From Rhizophagus irregularis (taxonomy: Eukaryota; Glomeromycota; Glomeromycetes; Glomerales; Glomeraceae), in assembly GCF_026210795.1 (NCBI RefSeq), contig NC_089440.1, positions 2,790,001 to 2,854,000 of the forward strand: DNA of 64,000 nt. The letters run 5' to 3'. The notes beneath the pieces were generated by a model. The model saw nothing but the letters and a program-made list of their open reading frames with translations. It did no database searches and was not told the origin of the DNA. The position numbers and the translations under genes were made by a program. Of the stretch, positions 35,654 through 45,620 are shown one piece after another (the stretch's first letter is position 1; every line of letters starts with the position of its first letter).

Positions 35654-36341
35654 CATGTCTTCTTTTACTGAGTGGTCTGACGCTCAGCTTCGTCTTCTCA
35701 TCAACGAACGTAAATAAAGAAATTCCGAATATCATGCCACCCCAAATAAGAAGAAACAAGATTTTTAGGACGATATTGCCAGTAAGCTTAACGAACAAGA
35801 GAATACCAACTTTTTCCTCAGTAAAGACTGTCACAAGAAGTTCTTAAGCTTTTAATGTAAGTAGGCCTACTTGGATTTTATGTGGAATCTAGGGTTAATA
35901 TACTTACTATTTTTAGACGGCCAAAAGATATAGAGAAGGAACTGGAACCAAGAAGAGTTTGGTGGGAAAAAAATATACAAAGAGTTCTCAGAGAAGTTCT
36001 GGTTAAAACCAGGTATGTTTCTGTAGAAAATAAATGGGTGATTATCTCTAAATTAATACTATCACCATTCGCTAGAACTTCCATTCGAGCAAGTGCGTAA
36101 TGAAAATGTTAGTAGGACGAGTTCTCACGAGACATCAGCCTCCTCAATCTCACCTGAACGGCCCAAAGAGAAATCAAGTTCTGCCATTGGCGTCTCCAGA
36201 AAATCATTATCACTTGCAAATCCTGTCGAAACACCTAATATTTCCAGACCTATTACTCCAACATTACCTTCTTTTTCGCAAAATGCAAACGTGATCAATG
36301 TTACTTTTAATTATGGTGGTGCTCAAACAGAAGATGATTAG
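35654..36341 (+). pseudogene. Myb/trihelix-like DNA-binding protein, broken
   Basis: It starts MSSFTEWSDAQLRLLINERK. A TAA follows, then RNSEYHATPNKKKQDF, a TAG, then DDIASKLNEQENTNFFLSKD. With glutamine and tryptophan at the two stops this is a good Myb/SANT-like helix bundle (RN-EYH and F-W-DDIA spacing). After a probable short intron near 35850-35917 it continues ELEPRRVWWEKNIQRVL. The tail is Ser/Pro-rich (SSHETSASSISPERPKEKS, 36093 onward) and ends FNYGGAQTEDD at 36341. It was probably a transcription-factor-like or transposon-derived protein. The region 35150-35653 before it is non-coding and holds a short palindrome around CACGGGTGATCAGC. Confidence 0.55.
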
Positions 36342-36503
36342 GGTTTTTTCGTTAATTTACTGTTGTCCGCTAGTGCGAAATATTATATCTGTAATATGTG
36401 AAAAACAAAAGCAAATGTAATTATTTTACTTGTAAAATAAACACAGTATATTTTAAAATCAAATGAATTCTTTATTATATTTTTTTCGTGAAGTATACAT
36501 GAG

Positions 36504-36617
36504 AAAGGGCCGGCCAACTAAGTAAAAAATGAAACTAATAAAAGATATTGGAGTATCACGTTTAAAGGGAGGAATAAAGCACAAATGAAATAATATCATG
36601 CTTTCCGCCGGCCTTTT
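36504..36617. mobile_element. Small GC-ended MITE, copy 1
   Basis: About 114 bp begin AAAGGGCCGGCCAACTAAG and end CTTTCCGCCGGCCTTTT, which pair as inverted repeats. A related sequence lies at 40095-40207. The interior of both has GTAAAAAATGAAA and AAGGGAGGAA. No clear target duplication is seen. Confidence 0.6.
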
Positions 36618-36638
36618 GAAATTTAGTGTAAAATATTA

Positions 36639-37299
36639 ATGGCAAAATTAACTTTGGATGTTGCTAAAGAGATTGCACGTAGCAGAGGAGGTGAATGTAT
36701 CTCTGAAAGATATGTCAATTGTCAGATACCAATGCTTTGGAAATGTGCTAAGGATCATTTATGGTCTGCAAGGCTTACTAGCGTAAAGAATGAAAAAACA
36801 TGGTGCCTATAGTGTGCACGTCGTACTCAAACAATTGAAGATAGGAGGAAGTTTGCAGAAAAGAAAGGAAGTCTTTGCCTTGCAACTGAGTATGTTAATA
36901 GACGGGATCATCGTGTAAAGAAGGCCATAAATGGAAGGCTTCAGCAAAGGATATTCTTAAGGGAACTTGGTGTCGAAGGTGTAGTAAACCAGGCAGAAAA
37001 CGTGTTATACCAAGCCGAAAGATTATCCCAGTACAAGAACATATTACACCAGAACAAGAATGCACCCCAATCCAAAGACATAATACACAGAACCGGAAAC
37101 GTAGACAACGATGATTCAATATTGATATAGCAAATAATATTGCACAAAAACGAGGTGGGGAGTGCCTTTCTACAAAATATGTTAATACAGATACCCCGAT
37201 GCTTTGGAAATGTGCCAAAGTCATGAATGGTCTACAACCCTTTATCGAATAAAAAATATGGGAAGATGGTGCACACAATGTGCTGGCAATCTTCCCTGA
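36639..37299 (+). pseudogene. Three zinc-ribbon-like repeats, broken gene
   Basis: It starts MAKLTLDVAKEIARSRGGEC. Three repeats follow the pattern GG-x-C-L/I-S-x3-YVN, then W-x-C-x3-H-x-W-x-A, then W-C-x2-C. Repeat 1 is at about 36660-36825 (LWKCAKDHLWSARLTSVK). Repeat 2 is at about 36850-36975 (CKEGHKWKASAKDILKGTWC). Repeat 3 is at about 37125-37299 (RGGECLSTKYVN to WCTQCAGNLP). Such treble-clef/zinc-ribbon repeats bind zinc and probably nucleic acid. A TAG at about 36808 replaces proline in repeat 1, and small deletions shift the frame in repeats 2 and 3. A basic linker (KPGRKRVIPSRK) follows repeat 2. Confidence 0.65.
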
Positions 37300-37949
37300 T
37301 GTTTGGTATTACGAGGATCCTTACGTAGTAATTCCAAATCATCTTTGAGAGTTGAGTCTCATTGAATAAAGTCAAAACTTTTAAATGCTTTTACGATCCA
37401 ATATTGTTTTTTTTCAACTATAATTTTATTCATCCGGAATTACACAAAAAATCGAATAGAAACTTCTCAGACACACACACCACATCATTACATGTTAAAA
37501 ATAACGAGCCTAATGTGGGCAACCATACAAATTATTAATTCTACGTAGGTTTGCTTTACAAAGCAAAATGATGTCTCTATACTAATACTAATGCATGTGG
37601 ACACCAGTTTTCACTTTCCTAAACTATACTAACACAATTACCCAACATTAACTCCATAATCTGTCCCCATCTGGATAAAATAAAACCGGTCATCAGTTAT
37701 ACTTATACGAGACATGCAGTGTCAGAAATAAATTAGATCATAACTTTAGTCAAGTCCCTGTTGAGAATCTATATTACTTGCCTACTCTTGATGCTAATAA
37801 TGCCTTGTGTATTTTTAACGGTCCCATTATACTTCTTATAGTCGAAGAGGCTTTAGAACATCTTTAGTACCATAAACCAGGTCCACACGGCTGATAATAA
37901 ATCATTGATTAGTAAAATCAACCAATCACATTAAAAATCAGGTTTATCA
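37300..37949. other. Intergenic region, nothing recognised
   Basis: Moderately AT-rich, with a short CA repeat near 37473-37485. No gene, RNA or repeat boundary is seen. Confidence 0.5.
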
Positions 37950-38570
37950 CGAAATCCCGACAAGCACAATCCCGATATGATAAAATCCCGAGGCACGTAT
38001 TCCTAACAGAGACAATATACTGAACGATCAAAATCCCGAAAGTATCAAAATTCCTGAAAGTTCAAGTTACTGATGAGTCAAAATCCCGACACAATATTAT
38101 AATTTTGAGTATCTCTTTGATTTTTATTTACTAGGAAGATCATTTCCTACTGATTATATAATTTGCGACAATTAATACAATCATATATACAATACATATG
38201 CACTATTTCCAATTTAAATGATAAAAAATTGCAATTTTGATTTATGACTTACATGTTACAGTATAATATATAGTGAGATCACGCAGTAGTAATTGACATA
38301 ATAACTCCTTGGCAAATTATGCAAATTATTAACAATTGTGCAATCACTATGATTTATTACATAAATGGTCACATGAAAAAATTCTTTTCTTTATTGTGTC
38401 GGGATTTTGACTCATCAGTAACTTGAACTTTCGGGAATTTTGAATTCCAGATTTTGGACTATTCGGGATATAATTCTTTCAGTATTTTAATCATTCAGGA
38501 TATTGTCTTGGTCGGGAATAGGAGTGTCAAGATTTTATCACATCGGGATTATGGTTGTCGGGATTTCGGG
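37950..38570. mobile_element. Foldback-type element with TCCCGA arrays
   Basis: About 145 bp on the left (37950-38096) are repeated inverted on the right (about 38393-38570). Both arms are built of irregularly spaced copies of AATCCCGA and variants. The ends are CGAAATCCCGACAA and its inverse. The innermost part (GTTACTGATGAGTCAAAATC) is almost perfect. The 300-bp loop is AT-rich and non-coding. The right arm is longer by a stretch absent from the left. No transposase is seen. Confidence 0.8.
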
Positions 38571-38853
38571 AGAATCCCTTAAAAATCACCATAAAAAAAT
38601 CATATAATTCGTAATTTTTATACAATAATACATATTATTTTTCATGTGATCGCATTATTAAGTAGGAGTTAAATACCCCTAGATGATTCTTTTGATATTT
38701 CTTTTTTCTTTTTAGATTCTCACTCTTTAGATCACTAACTCCATTCTTGAAATACTGTAGCTCTTAATTTTCCAAAACTATGTTTTTACAAGGAGTTATC
38801 CGAAAAATTGTTTCATTCATTTCACTTTTATCGCCTATCGAATGGTTTACCTG

Positions 38854-38883
38854 TTAGGGTTAGGGTTAGGATTAGGGTTAGGG
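38854..38883 (+). repeat. Interstitial telomeric tract (TTAGGG)5
   Basis: Five hexamers in a row, TTAGGG with one TTAGGA in the middle. No subtelomeric run continues on either side. Confidence 0.95.
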
Positions 38884-39099
38884 TTTTTACTTATGTCACG
38901 ATCCTTCCAATGTGTTCTTTATTCGGCTGGCTGGCCTGTCCCCTCATTTTGCCAACTTTTTTAAACTATATCACTTCTCTAAATTGTCTCCATTCTTTAG
39001 GCTGTGCCATTCGTCTTTGTTGCTTTTATTATTGCTAATATAATTGGTGCTATTTTGTTATTGTTGAGAGGTAATCAAAAATTAGATTTCACGTGTTTT

Positions 39100-39796
39100 A
39101 TGACTGATAATCTAATCAGTAATTTATCACAACCAGGAAACGCAGGAAACGCAGGAGGAAATAACATGAATGCAGGAGGAAATAACATGAATGCAGGAGG
39201 AAATAACATGAATGACGTAGGAAATAACGCAGGAAACGACAAAGGAAAGAAGCCCATTAATGATAATCAAGCAGGAAACGACATGAATGAAGATGACATA
39301 AACGAGTAAGTAATGCGTAATTTTATCCAAGCTATTGTAGTTAAACTTTTTTCACATTATTTCTAGAATGTTCTCATCTACCAGAGAGGCCCTTGAGACT
39401 ATTTTCCCGGAAGCTTCAAACAAAGATATTGAGAAATATGAGCAACAACTTAGTAAAGTAGACGACCTTGATCCCGTACTTATTATCGTAGCAAATCAAA
39501 ATTGGATTAACCAAAACACGTATGCGAATTATCAAATGGTAATGAATGCATTTGCTACAAACAGTCTTAATAATAGACGTAGAGACGAAGGTTCTTGCGC
39601 TATTTTCTATTTCCCAAATGCCACTGAACTCTACACTGTGCGCAGAAACATTCGCGGGCTATACCCCAATGCATTCTTCGACCCCAACGTTCAACCTCAA
39701 CCGGAGCCAATCGGTACCGCTTGGATTCTTCATAATGTGGCAGTGTGCAGGAGCGATTTTGCGCTTGATGATTCATTTTTTGTTCTTCAACCATGA
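39100..39796 (+). CDS. Hypothetical protein with Gly/Asn repeats
   Basis: Two exons (39100-39305 and 39367-39796) join in frame to 211 aa. The first has three copies of a 21-bp repeat encoding AGGNNMN, followed by a polar, charged stretch. The second encodes a folded-looking domain: REALETIFPEASNKDIEKYE, then NWINQNTYANYQMVMNAFAT, and NIRGLYPNAFFDPNVQ, ending FALDDSFFVLQP. The family is unknown to me. The frame stays open upstream to 39001 behind a good acceptor (TTCTTTAG) and encodes a hydrophobic helix (PFVFVAFIIANIIGAILLLL). An additional first exon and a membrane anchor are therefore possible. In that case the start at 39100 is too short. No lesion is seen, so it may be expressed. Confidence 0.6.
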
Positions 39797-40094
39797 TTCA
39801 CTTTCTTTTTTTTCGGAGTGTTTATTAGATTTTTATTAAATATATACAAAGTTGTATTAGATTAAATTTTTATGAGCGAGTTTTTTTAATGAATTAGATA
39901 ATCTAAAGTTATAAAAATAAAAGCTTGATAAAAAAATGCTAGAAAGTAAGCAAAATTTATGATGCTATCAAAGAGGCAAGTTTTTTTATTATAAGCCAGA
40001 TATATTTTTCATTGATATGCGAACACAAAACTTATATTTGAGAACTTATATACACATAAAACACACACATATTCTTTTCATAAAATAATATGAG

Positions 40095-40207
40095 AAAGGG
40101 CCGGCCGGCTAAGAAAAAATGAAAGTAAAAAACAATAGAGTAAGAGGTTGTTTCAAGGGAGGAAAGACATGAAAAAACACACCTGCTTGTTAAGCCTGCC
40201 GAGCCCT
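40095..40207. mobile_element. Small GC-ended MITE, copy 2
   Basis: It begins AAAGGGCCGGCCGGCTAAG and ends TTAAGCCTGCCGAGCCCT, inverted relative to each other. The interior is similar to 36504-36617. It lies about 300 bp downstream of the preceding gene. Confidence 0.6.
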
Positions 40208-40285
40208 AACTCATATAATGGCAGTTCCTTTTCCGCTACTCTTGATTATCTAAGTTATTGTCTAAACTAGAAATTTCTTTACTAT

Positions 40286-41043
40286 CTAATCATCGCATAA
40301 CATTACTGTATTAAATTTTGGATCCCTTTCACTATAATAAAAGCTTTTCACAGTAACTTTCTCAATCTTTTCCCCAGTAAGTTCACGAATTTCACGTCTC
40401 ACAGTTCCAAACGCATAGTCATTAGTGCTCCCAATTCCTTTTTCGAATCGAAAACTCGCTTAAACGGTTTCTATTTTCTTCAAGAGATGAATTGGATGAA
40501 GCAGATGATGTACTCTGCTGATCAAATTCGTATTGATGCTTTTGAGCAATTGCATAACATTGGATCATTTCATTTCAGAGAGCTTCAATGGAGGTCTTGA
40601 TCGAAGTGAATTCAGATGAAATGTTGCCAAAATCATTACGGCAGGCTTCTTCAATATTATTGAGTCTTGTGGTCACATTATTGACTATCGATAAAATTTT
40701 CTGCGCCTCAGTGACGTTCCAGAATCATGTGAATTGATTTTATTAAGTTCATTATTGATTCTGCCGAGCTCCCCAGTGAAAGTAGAATTAACTTCAGATA
40801 GACATGCGGAAAGTTATTGGTGATTTTAGCATTAATTTCTGCGGTAAGTTTACTGAAGATGTTTTCGATTTCCGGTGTATTATTTTTTGTATCAAGATCA
40901 TTAACGATTCTAGTGACACGTGCAGAAAGTTCATTGGAAATTTTTTGACCACATGGTAGCAATCCCTATGGACCGATGAACAAAAAAACAGCGGTTAAGG
41001 TCAAAAAAGGCATGACTCCGAAGAGTTGAGCAATGACAAACTG
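40286..41043 (-). pseudogene. Membrane-anchored coiled-coil protein, broken
   Basis: The minus strand reads a hydrophobic segment (FVIAQLFGVMPFLTLTAVFL), a TAG, and then amphipathic helical sequence: ISNELSARVTRIVNDLDTKN; ENIFSKLTAEINAKITNNF; LGRINNELNKINSH; ILSIVNNVTTRLNNIEEACR; FGNISSEFTSIKTSIEAL. It ends with FGTVRREIRELTGEKIEKVT and a TAG at 40286-40288. At least two frame changes (near 40800 and 40700) and two stops interrupt it. Long non-zipper coiled coils behind a membrane anchor are seen, but the function is unknown. It converges on the gene at 39100-39796. Confidence 0.55.
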
Positions 41044-42163
41044 AACATGATTAGGTAAATTGATATGTAGTAATTTTATTAAGAGATTTTATTGGTGGAT
41101 CAAGTTTTTTAGATATTAACGATTGATTTTTTTTTTTAATATGCAATCTCTTGCGTAAATGCGCTGAGAAAAGGTTTGTTTTATACTGTTTGCCTACTAT
41201 GCGTGAAAAGAGAATTTAACCTGATTTAATAAAAATTATTTTGCTTTATTATGTGTATTTGTCATAATTACATTTTTCATAATTATATTTTTTCAGCTAA
41301 AGCAATATTAACGGCCTGAATCCTGTCTAATAATAACAAAATTTTCCTCCCTGAATTTGAGGCGTATTTAACAATAATGCTTAAAATAAAATCTGACAAA
41401 TTACGGTTTTATGACAACTTGATATAATACTAATGGAGCAATGCCGTGTGCCTGTATCTCAAAATTTTCCGTTTGTTTCTAAGATCTCTTGCGAAACAGA
41501 AGATCGGATGTGGTGCATTTTTGTTTGAGTTCACAACCCTTATTTCAATTGTAATCACAAAAAATCGGAATATTTGTTCATCATGGATCGAGATTTGTAG
41601 ATGACGAGTCACACTAATTCCTATTCAAAAACGGATTAATGTGTTATTACCCATACACGTAATTTGAAGTCGCTAACTTCAGTAGGATAATAAAAATATA
41701 CCGTTTGTCCGAGGATCTGTAAATCATAGTTTCTATTCGCTCTATTTCCATTTTTGAATTTCTATTTAACAACGCCCTGTCTTATGATCCACATGAAAAT
41801 CAGGATGTGTTTTTTTATTAGTAATTCAGAACTGCGTAATGAGTGATATAGAACATACCAGAACTTTAAGGAAAGTCCATCAGTATGTTAACACAAAAAT
41901 ACTGCTCTTTGGCTTGCTATTATTACGATCCTCTAAAAATAATGACTGCGGATGCTGGTGATGTACTACTGCGCATAGAATATTCTGCAGATTCACATGA
42001 ACCAGTGGCGTATGACGTTTTACTGCGCATATAATGATGTGATGTCTAAGCCACCCGCGTGATTTTGGGTGAACTGAGTTCGCTGAAATTTTGCCAAGAA
42101 AAATTTTTATTAATACAGAAGTAAAAAATAAATACAAAAGTTCGGGATATACCTGTGATACTG
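41044..42163. other. Non-coding region with a recurrent promoter-like module
   Basis: At 42045-42160 the sequence CGTGATTTTGGGTGAACTGA and the following 90 bp are closely similar to 47139-47235, the segment upstream of the coiled-coil gene at 45621-47090. The preceding GTCTAAGCCACCCGCGTGAT also resembles 45248-45265. I infer an orphan copy of a promoter whose gene has been lost. Minus-strand frames at 41430-41612 and 41880-42305 show no motif. Confidence 0.5.
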
Positions 42164-42599
42164 GTACATCTGAAATGTGTGTCAGGTTGACGGCGCAGTG
42201 TGGCGCAGTAATTTCAAAAAAAAAATAAGTTAAAGATTTTCTTTTTAATGTAATGTTTTCAAATTTACACATTAGATGTATTTTCATCTGTTTTACAAAA
42301 TTCACTTATAAATGGAAGGAGGTTTTGGAAGTAGATTTTGACTTTAGTATATAACAACTGATTTTATCATCTTTGCCGATCATTTCCAAAATTGGATTTG
42401 TCAAAAAAACAGTTTTTGTTAAATAACTCGAAAATAGCCTTCTAAACCACCCGTATATTCTCTAAGCAACTTTGCAGAGCAGACGAAAATACATCTAATG
42501 TAGTAATTTAAAGGTTTTATTTTAAATAAAAAAAATTGCAATTTAATTTTTTTGGAAAAAATCGCTGCGCCGTTAACCTGACACACATTTCAGACATGC
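42164..42599. mobile_element. MULE-type MITE, copy A
   Basis: A 436-bp element has long inverted ends (GTACATCTGAAATGTGTGTC at the left; the inverse of GCATGTCTGAAATGTGTGTC at the right) that continue through CAGGTTGACGGCGCAG. It is flanked by a perfect 9-bp duplication GTGATACTG (42155-42163 and 42600-42608), the size made by Mutator-like transposases. It is non-coding. Confidence 0.88.
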
Positions 42600-42637
42600 G
42601 TGATACTGTATGAGTGACATCATATTAAAATGTTCCG

Positions 42638-43256
42638 GCACATTTGAAATGTGTGTCAGGTTGACAGTGCAGTATGGCACAGTAATTTCAAAAAAAAATA
42701 AGTTAAAGATTTTCTTTTTAATGTAATATTTTCAAATTTACATATTAGATATATTTTCATCTGTTTTACAAAATTCACTTATAAATGGAAGGAGGTTTTG
42801 GAAGTAGATTTTGACTTTAGTATATAACAACTGATTTTATTGTCTTTGCTGATCATTTCCAAAATTGGATTTGTTGAAAAAACAGTTTTTGTTAAATTAC
42901 TTGAAAATGGCCTTCTAAACCACCCGTATATTTTCTAAGTAAATTTGCAGAGCGGACGAAAATACATTTAATACAGTCAAACCTTGATATAACGAACTCT
43001 TGATATAGTGAATTTTTCAGACAACTATAATAAATTTCCCCTTGTTATAACGAATTAACCAATCAAATCTCTTAAAATCTTCACTATAGCTCTATAGCGA
43101 AGTTGAGGTCTAGAACCTAGGGTTTGTTATAACAAGGGTTGACTGTATAGTAATTTAAAGGTTTTATTTTAAATAAAAAAAATTGCAATTTAATTTTTTT
43201 GGAAAAAATCGCTGTGCCACACTGCACCGTCAACCTAATACACATTTCAGACGTGC
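42638..43256. mobile_element. MULE-type MITE, copy B, with nested MITE
   Basis: This is the same family as copy A, 38 bp away. The ends are GCACATTTGAAATGTGTGTC and, inverted, GCACGTCTGAAATGTG. The 9-bp flanks are AATGTTCCG and AATGTTCTG (8 of 9 match). It is longer than copy A because a 172-bp element has inserted at 42974. Confidence 0.88.
42974..43145. mobile_element. Tc1/mariner-type MITE nested in MULE MITE B
   Basis: The ends are CAGTCAAACCTTGATATAAC and the inverse GTTATAACAAGGGTTGACTG, flanked by TA on both sides. Copy A of the host MITE shows the empty site (CATCTAATGTAGTAATT), so the insertion is exact. A truncated relative lies at 54668. Confidence 0.92.
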
Positions 43257-43667
43257 AATGTTCTGTGGGTTTATTTATCAAGTTCTAGATAATCTCAGTA
43301 CAATAAAAGAATATATTGGCATACACGCTCACTTCGCTTCCCACAATCTCATAACCCACTCCATTATATATCTGAATTGGGTAAATTAATTGCTTTTTAT
43401 TGATCGAAAAAAATACATAATACAGGTGGAAGACTACTACATAATGATATTAGATGAAAGTAGACAGAGACAGAGTCAAAATTTTTTACAACTTTTTTTT
43501 ACCTCCCTCTTTGTGGTAATTTTGGTCTCAGAATCTCACGTATATTCTTATAAGATCTATTGCCTATAGCAAAGAGCTCACGTTGTTTAGGCACCAGAGG
43601 GTATGTTATCTACAATTACGAGATAATATGAGATTATGAGTTGTTGACAATACATTAACTATTCAAA

Positions 43668-44493
43668 CTAGCGACAGCTCACCATCTCTTTTTTCTTGAT
43701 AAATTCCGTTATATTTGTAATATACTCGTTTCCATACTCAATGTATGCCTATCCTTCTGCCACTTTCAAAGTGGTAATCTTAATATTATTATATAAAATG
43801 TCATCGCCTTCACTAACGATTTTTTCACTATATGCGAGTTGTAATATGGAATTCTCTGTTAAGGACGAATTAAGAAGTCAAAAAAAGTCAAGAAAAAAAA
43901 GGTATAATCTTTATTGTAATTAGAATTAAGTAGATAAGAGGCCTTACCAGCACGATTTTTGTTTTTTTTATTGTGGTTAGCATTTCGAAGAGTCGACCAA
44001 AATAACCCATTTCCTCTAAAAATAAAACTTTGTATTATTATATCTTGATCAAAAACATAACAATGATAAACTACTCACTTTCAAACTGAATTGACACATT
44101 CTCAAAGTTTTCAGTTAATTCTTTAATTTTTTCTCTCAAATTTTGATTAATTAAATAATTTGAGGTAACAATAACATGAGTAAATCCTTCTTCTAAATCA
44201 CCCCAATATTTACTAATAAGGTTTGTTCCTTCAAGTTTCTCTATACCCTTACTTTCATCCTCTTGTAGACGAAGGCTCGAAAACTTGTCTACATCGCTAT
44301 TAAAGATATTAACCTTCCAGAGCTGTAAATCTAGATCACCGTCATCAATATCGGAACATATGTCATTTTTTAGCTCTTTAACTTTTTCTTTGATTTTCTT
44401 TCCAAGTTCTGAGACAAACTCTGATTCGTCAATATCAATGGGAAATGCTTCAGAATTTTTATTTCAAGTACCGTATTTATAGTTTAATTTCAA
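43668..44493 (-). pseudogene. Crinkler-like (CRN) protein, broken
   Basis: Three exons (44493-44079, 44015-43948, 43855-43668) fit in phase. The N-terminal region has the layout of the ubiquitin-like Crinkler domain: FPIDIDESEFVSELGKKIKE, DGDLDLQLWKVNIF and EGFTHVIVTS. Crinklers are secreted or intracellular effector-like proteins described in oomycetes and also abundant in arbuscular mycorrhizal fungi. The start codon position reads TTG, a TGA lies in codon 10 where tryptophan is plausible, and a TAG follows AEG at 43749-43751. It is therefore probably dead. The C-terminal exons (GYFGRLFEMLTTIKKTK; ILYNNIKITTLKVAEG) match nothing I recognise. The spacer 43257-43667 is non-coding. Confidence 0.6.
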
Positions 44494-45620
44494 TTACTAA
44501 TCTCTTCACACTTTACCCGCGCATATTCTACATTCGAGGAAAGATTTCCCCATTCATACTTATTTCCTTTGTAATTACTAAAACACTAACTAATAATATG
44601 CTTAATTCCTGCAGACAATAGGAAATAGGGGGATTATCCTTTTTGGTATGATAATCTCTTTGGACACAAAGTAAACTAATGTAGATCTCGGAGATTGTAA
44701 AGTTTTCAACTCTTCACAACATATGATTTTTATTATTAACACCATTAAGAATTGACAGACCCTTTCCCTTATTACCTTAGTTATGCTCCCTTCATTATGT
44801 AAAATAAACGTTATAGCCCAATTTATTAGTATAATCGCTCATATTTTTTCAAAAATGGGATAATGAATGCCCAATAAGCTAAATAAAAATCTTCCATTTA
44901 TCCGGTGATCTAGATTCTAATCGTACAATCAATTATTCTCAATACCACATGAATTCATAAAAAATTCCAGAACCTGTGAATGAAAAACTGCTTCGTATCA
45001 TCATATGACAAAATTCTCACATTTTACTGAATATTTTCTGCGCATGCGGCTCCATTTTCTGGGCACGGTTTCTAATTCATGCATGATGCCGATCCTACTG
45101 TAAACTGTATAAATAAATTTCACGTGATCATATAAAACTGCATCCAGTGCTTTGCGCATTTCAGGTAACGGTCCACATGACGAAGTTACTCTACTGCACA
45201 TAGCATTTTTCTGTAGAAGTATAGATGACGTTTTACTGTGTACGATATCTAAGCCATCCACGTGATTCGAAAAAGAAATAATAATAATTCAGTCTATACG
45301 ATTCACCCAAGCTGATATCACATTGCTGGAGCGCTGTACATAATTCTCCTAGGTGGTTACTGGAAAGATGATAGAACTCATCATTGGGGAGGATTTCCTT
45401 TCATATTATACATGTAGCCGAAACCTCTATGAAGCTGGACAGGGTTTCGGACTTTCAGTAATTTAATTATAATAAATTATTAAAAACTATCCAGAAATCC
45501 ATCCGAAACTCCAAAGACTTTATATTATAGTTTCGGCTGAATGTAGAGATTAATTTTTATCATTTTTTAACTTAATTTTGATTTAAAGACGTGGCCAAAA
45601 ATCACGTGAAAAGGTTTTGG
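44494..45620. other. Non-coding region with CACGTG motifs
   Basis: CACGTG occurs near 45120, 45259 and 45602. The segment 45230-45265 (GACGTTTTACTG to CCACGTGATT) resembles 42020-42055. No gene is seen. An 86-codon minus frame at 45001-45261 is probably chance within this repeated promoter-like sequence. Confidence 0.45.

Noticed and set aside
37950..38570. CRISPR-like array
   Set aside because: Repeats are short, irregularly spaced and inverted between the two arms. The genome is eukaryotic, and a foldback element explains it.
39075..39330. Minus-strand frames with FMLFPPA or HVISSCI repeats
   Set aside because: They are shadows of the 21-bp Gly/Asn repeat of the plus-strand gene.
35654..41043. 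Integrated giant-virus block
   Set aside because: Zinc-ribbon repeats and small unknown genes raised the idea. No capsid, packaging or replication gene was recognised, and the genes contain fungal-type introns or are bordered by fungal MITEs.
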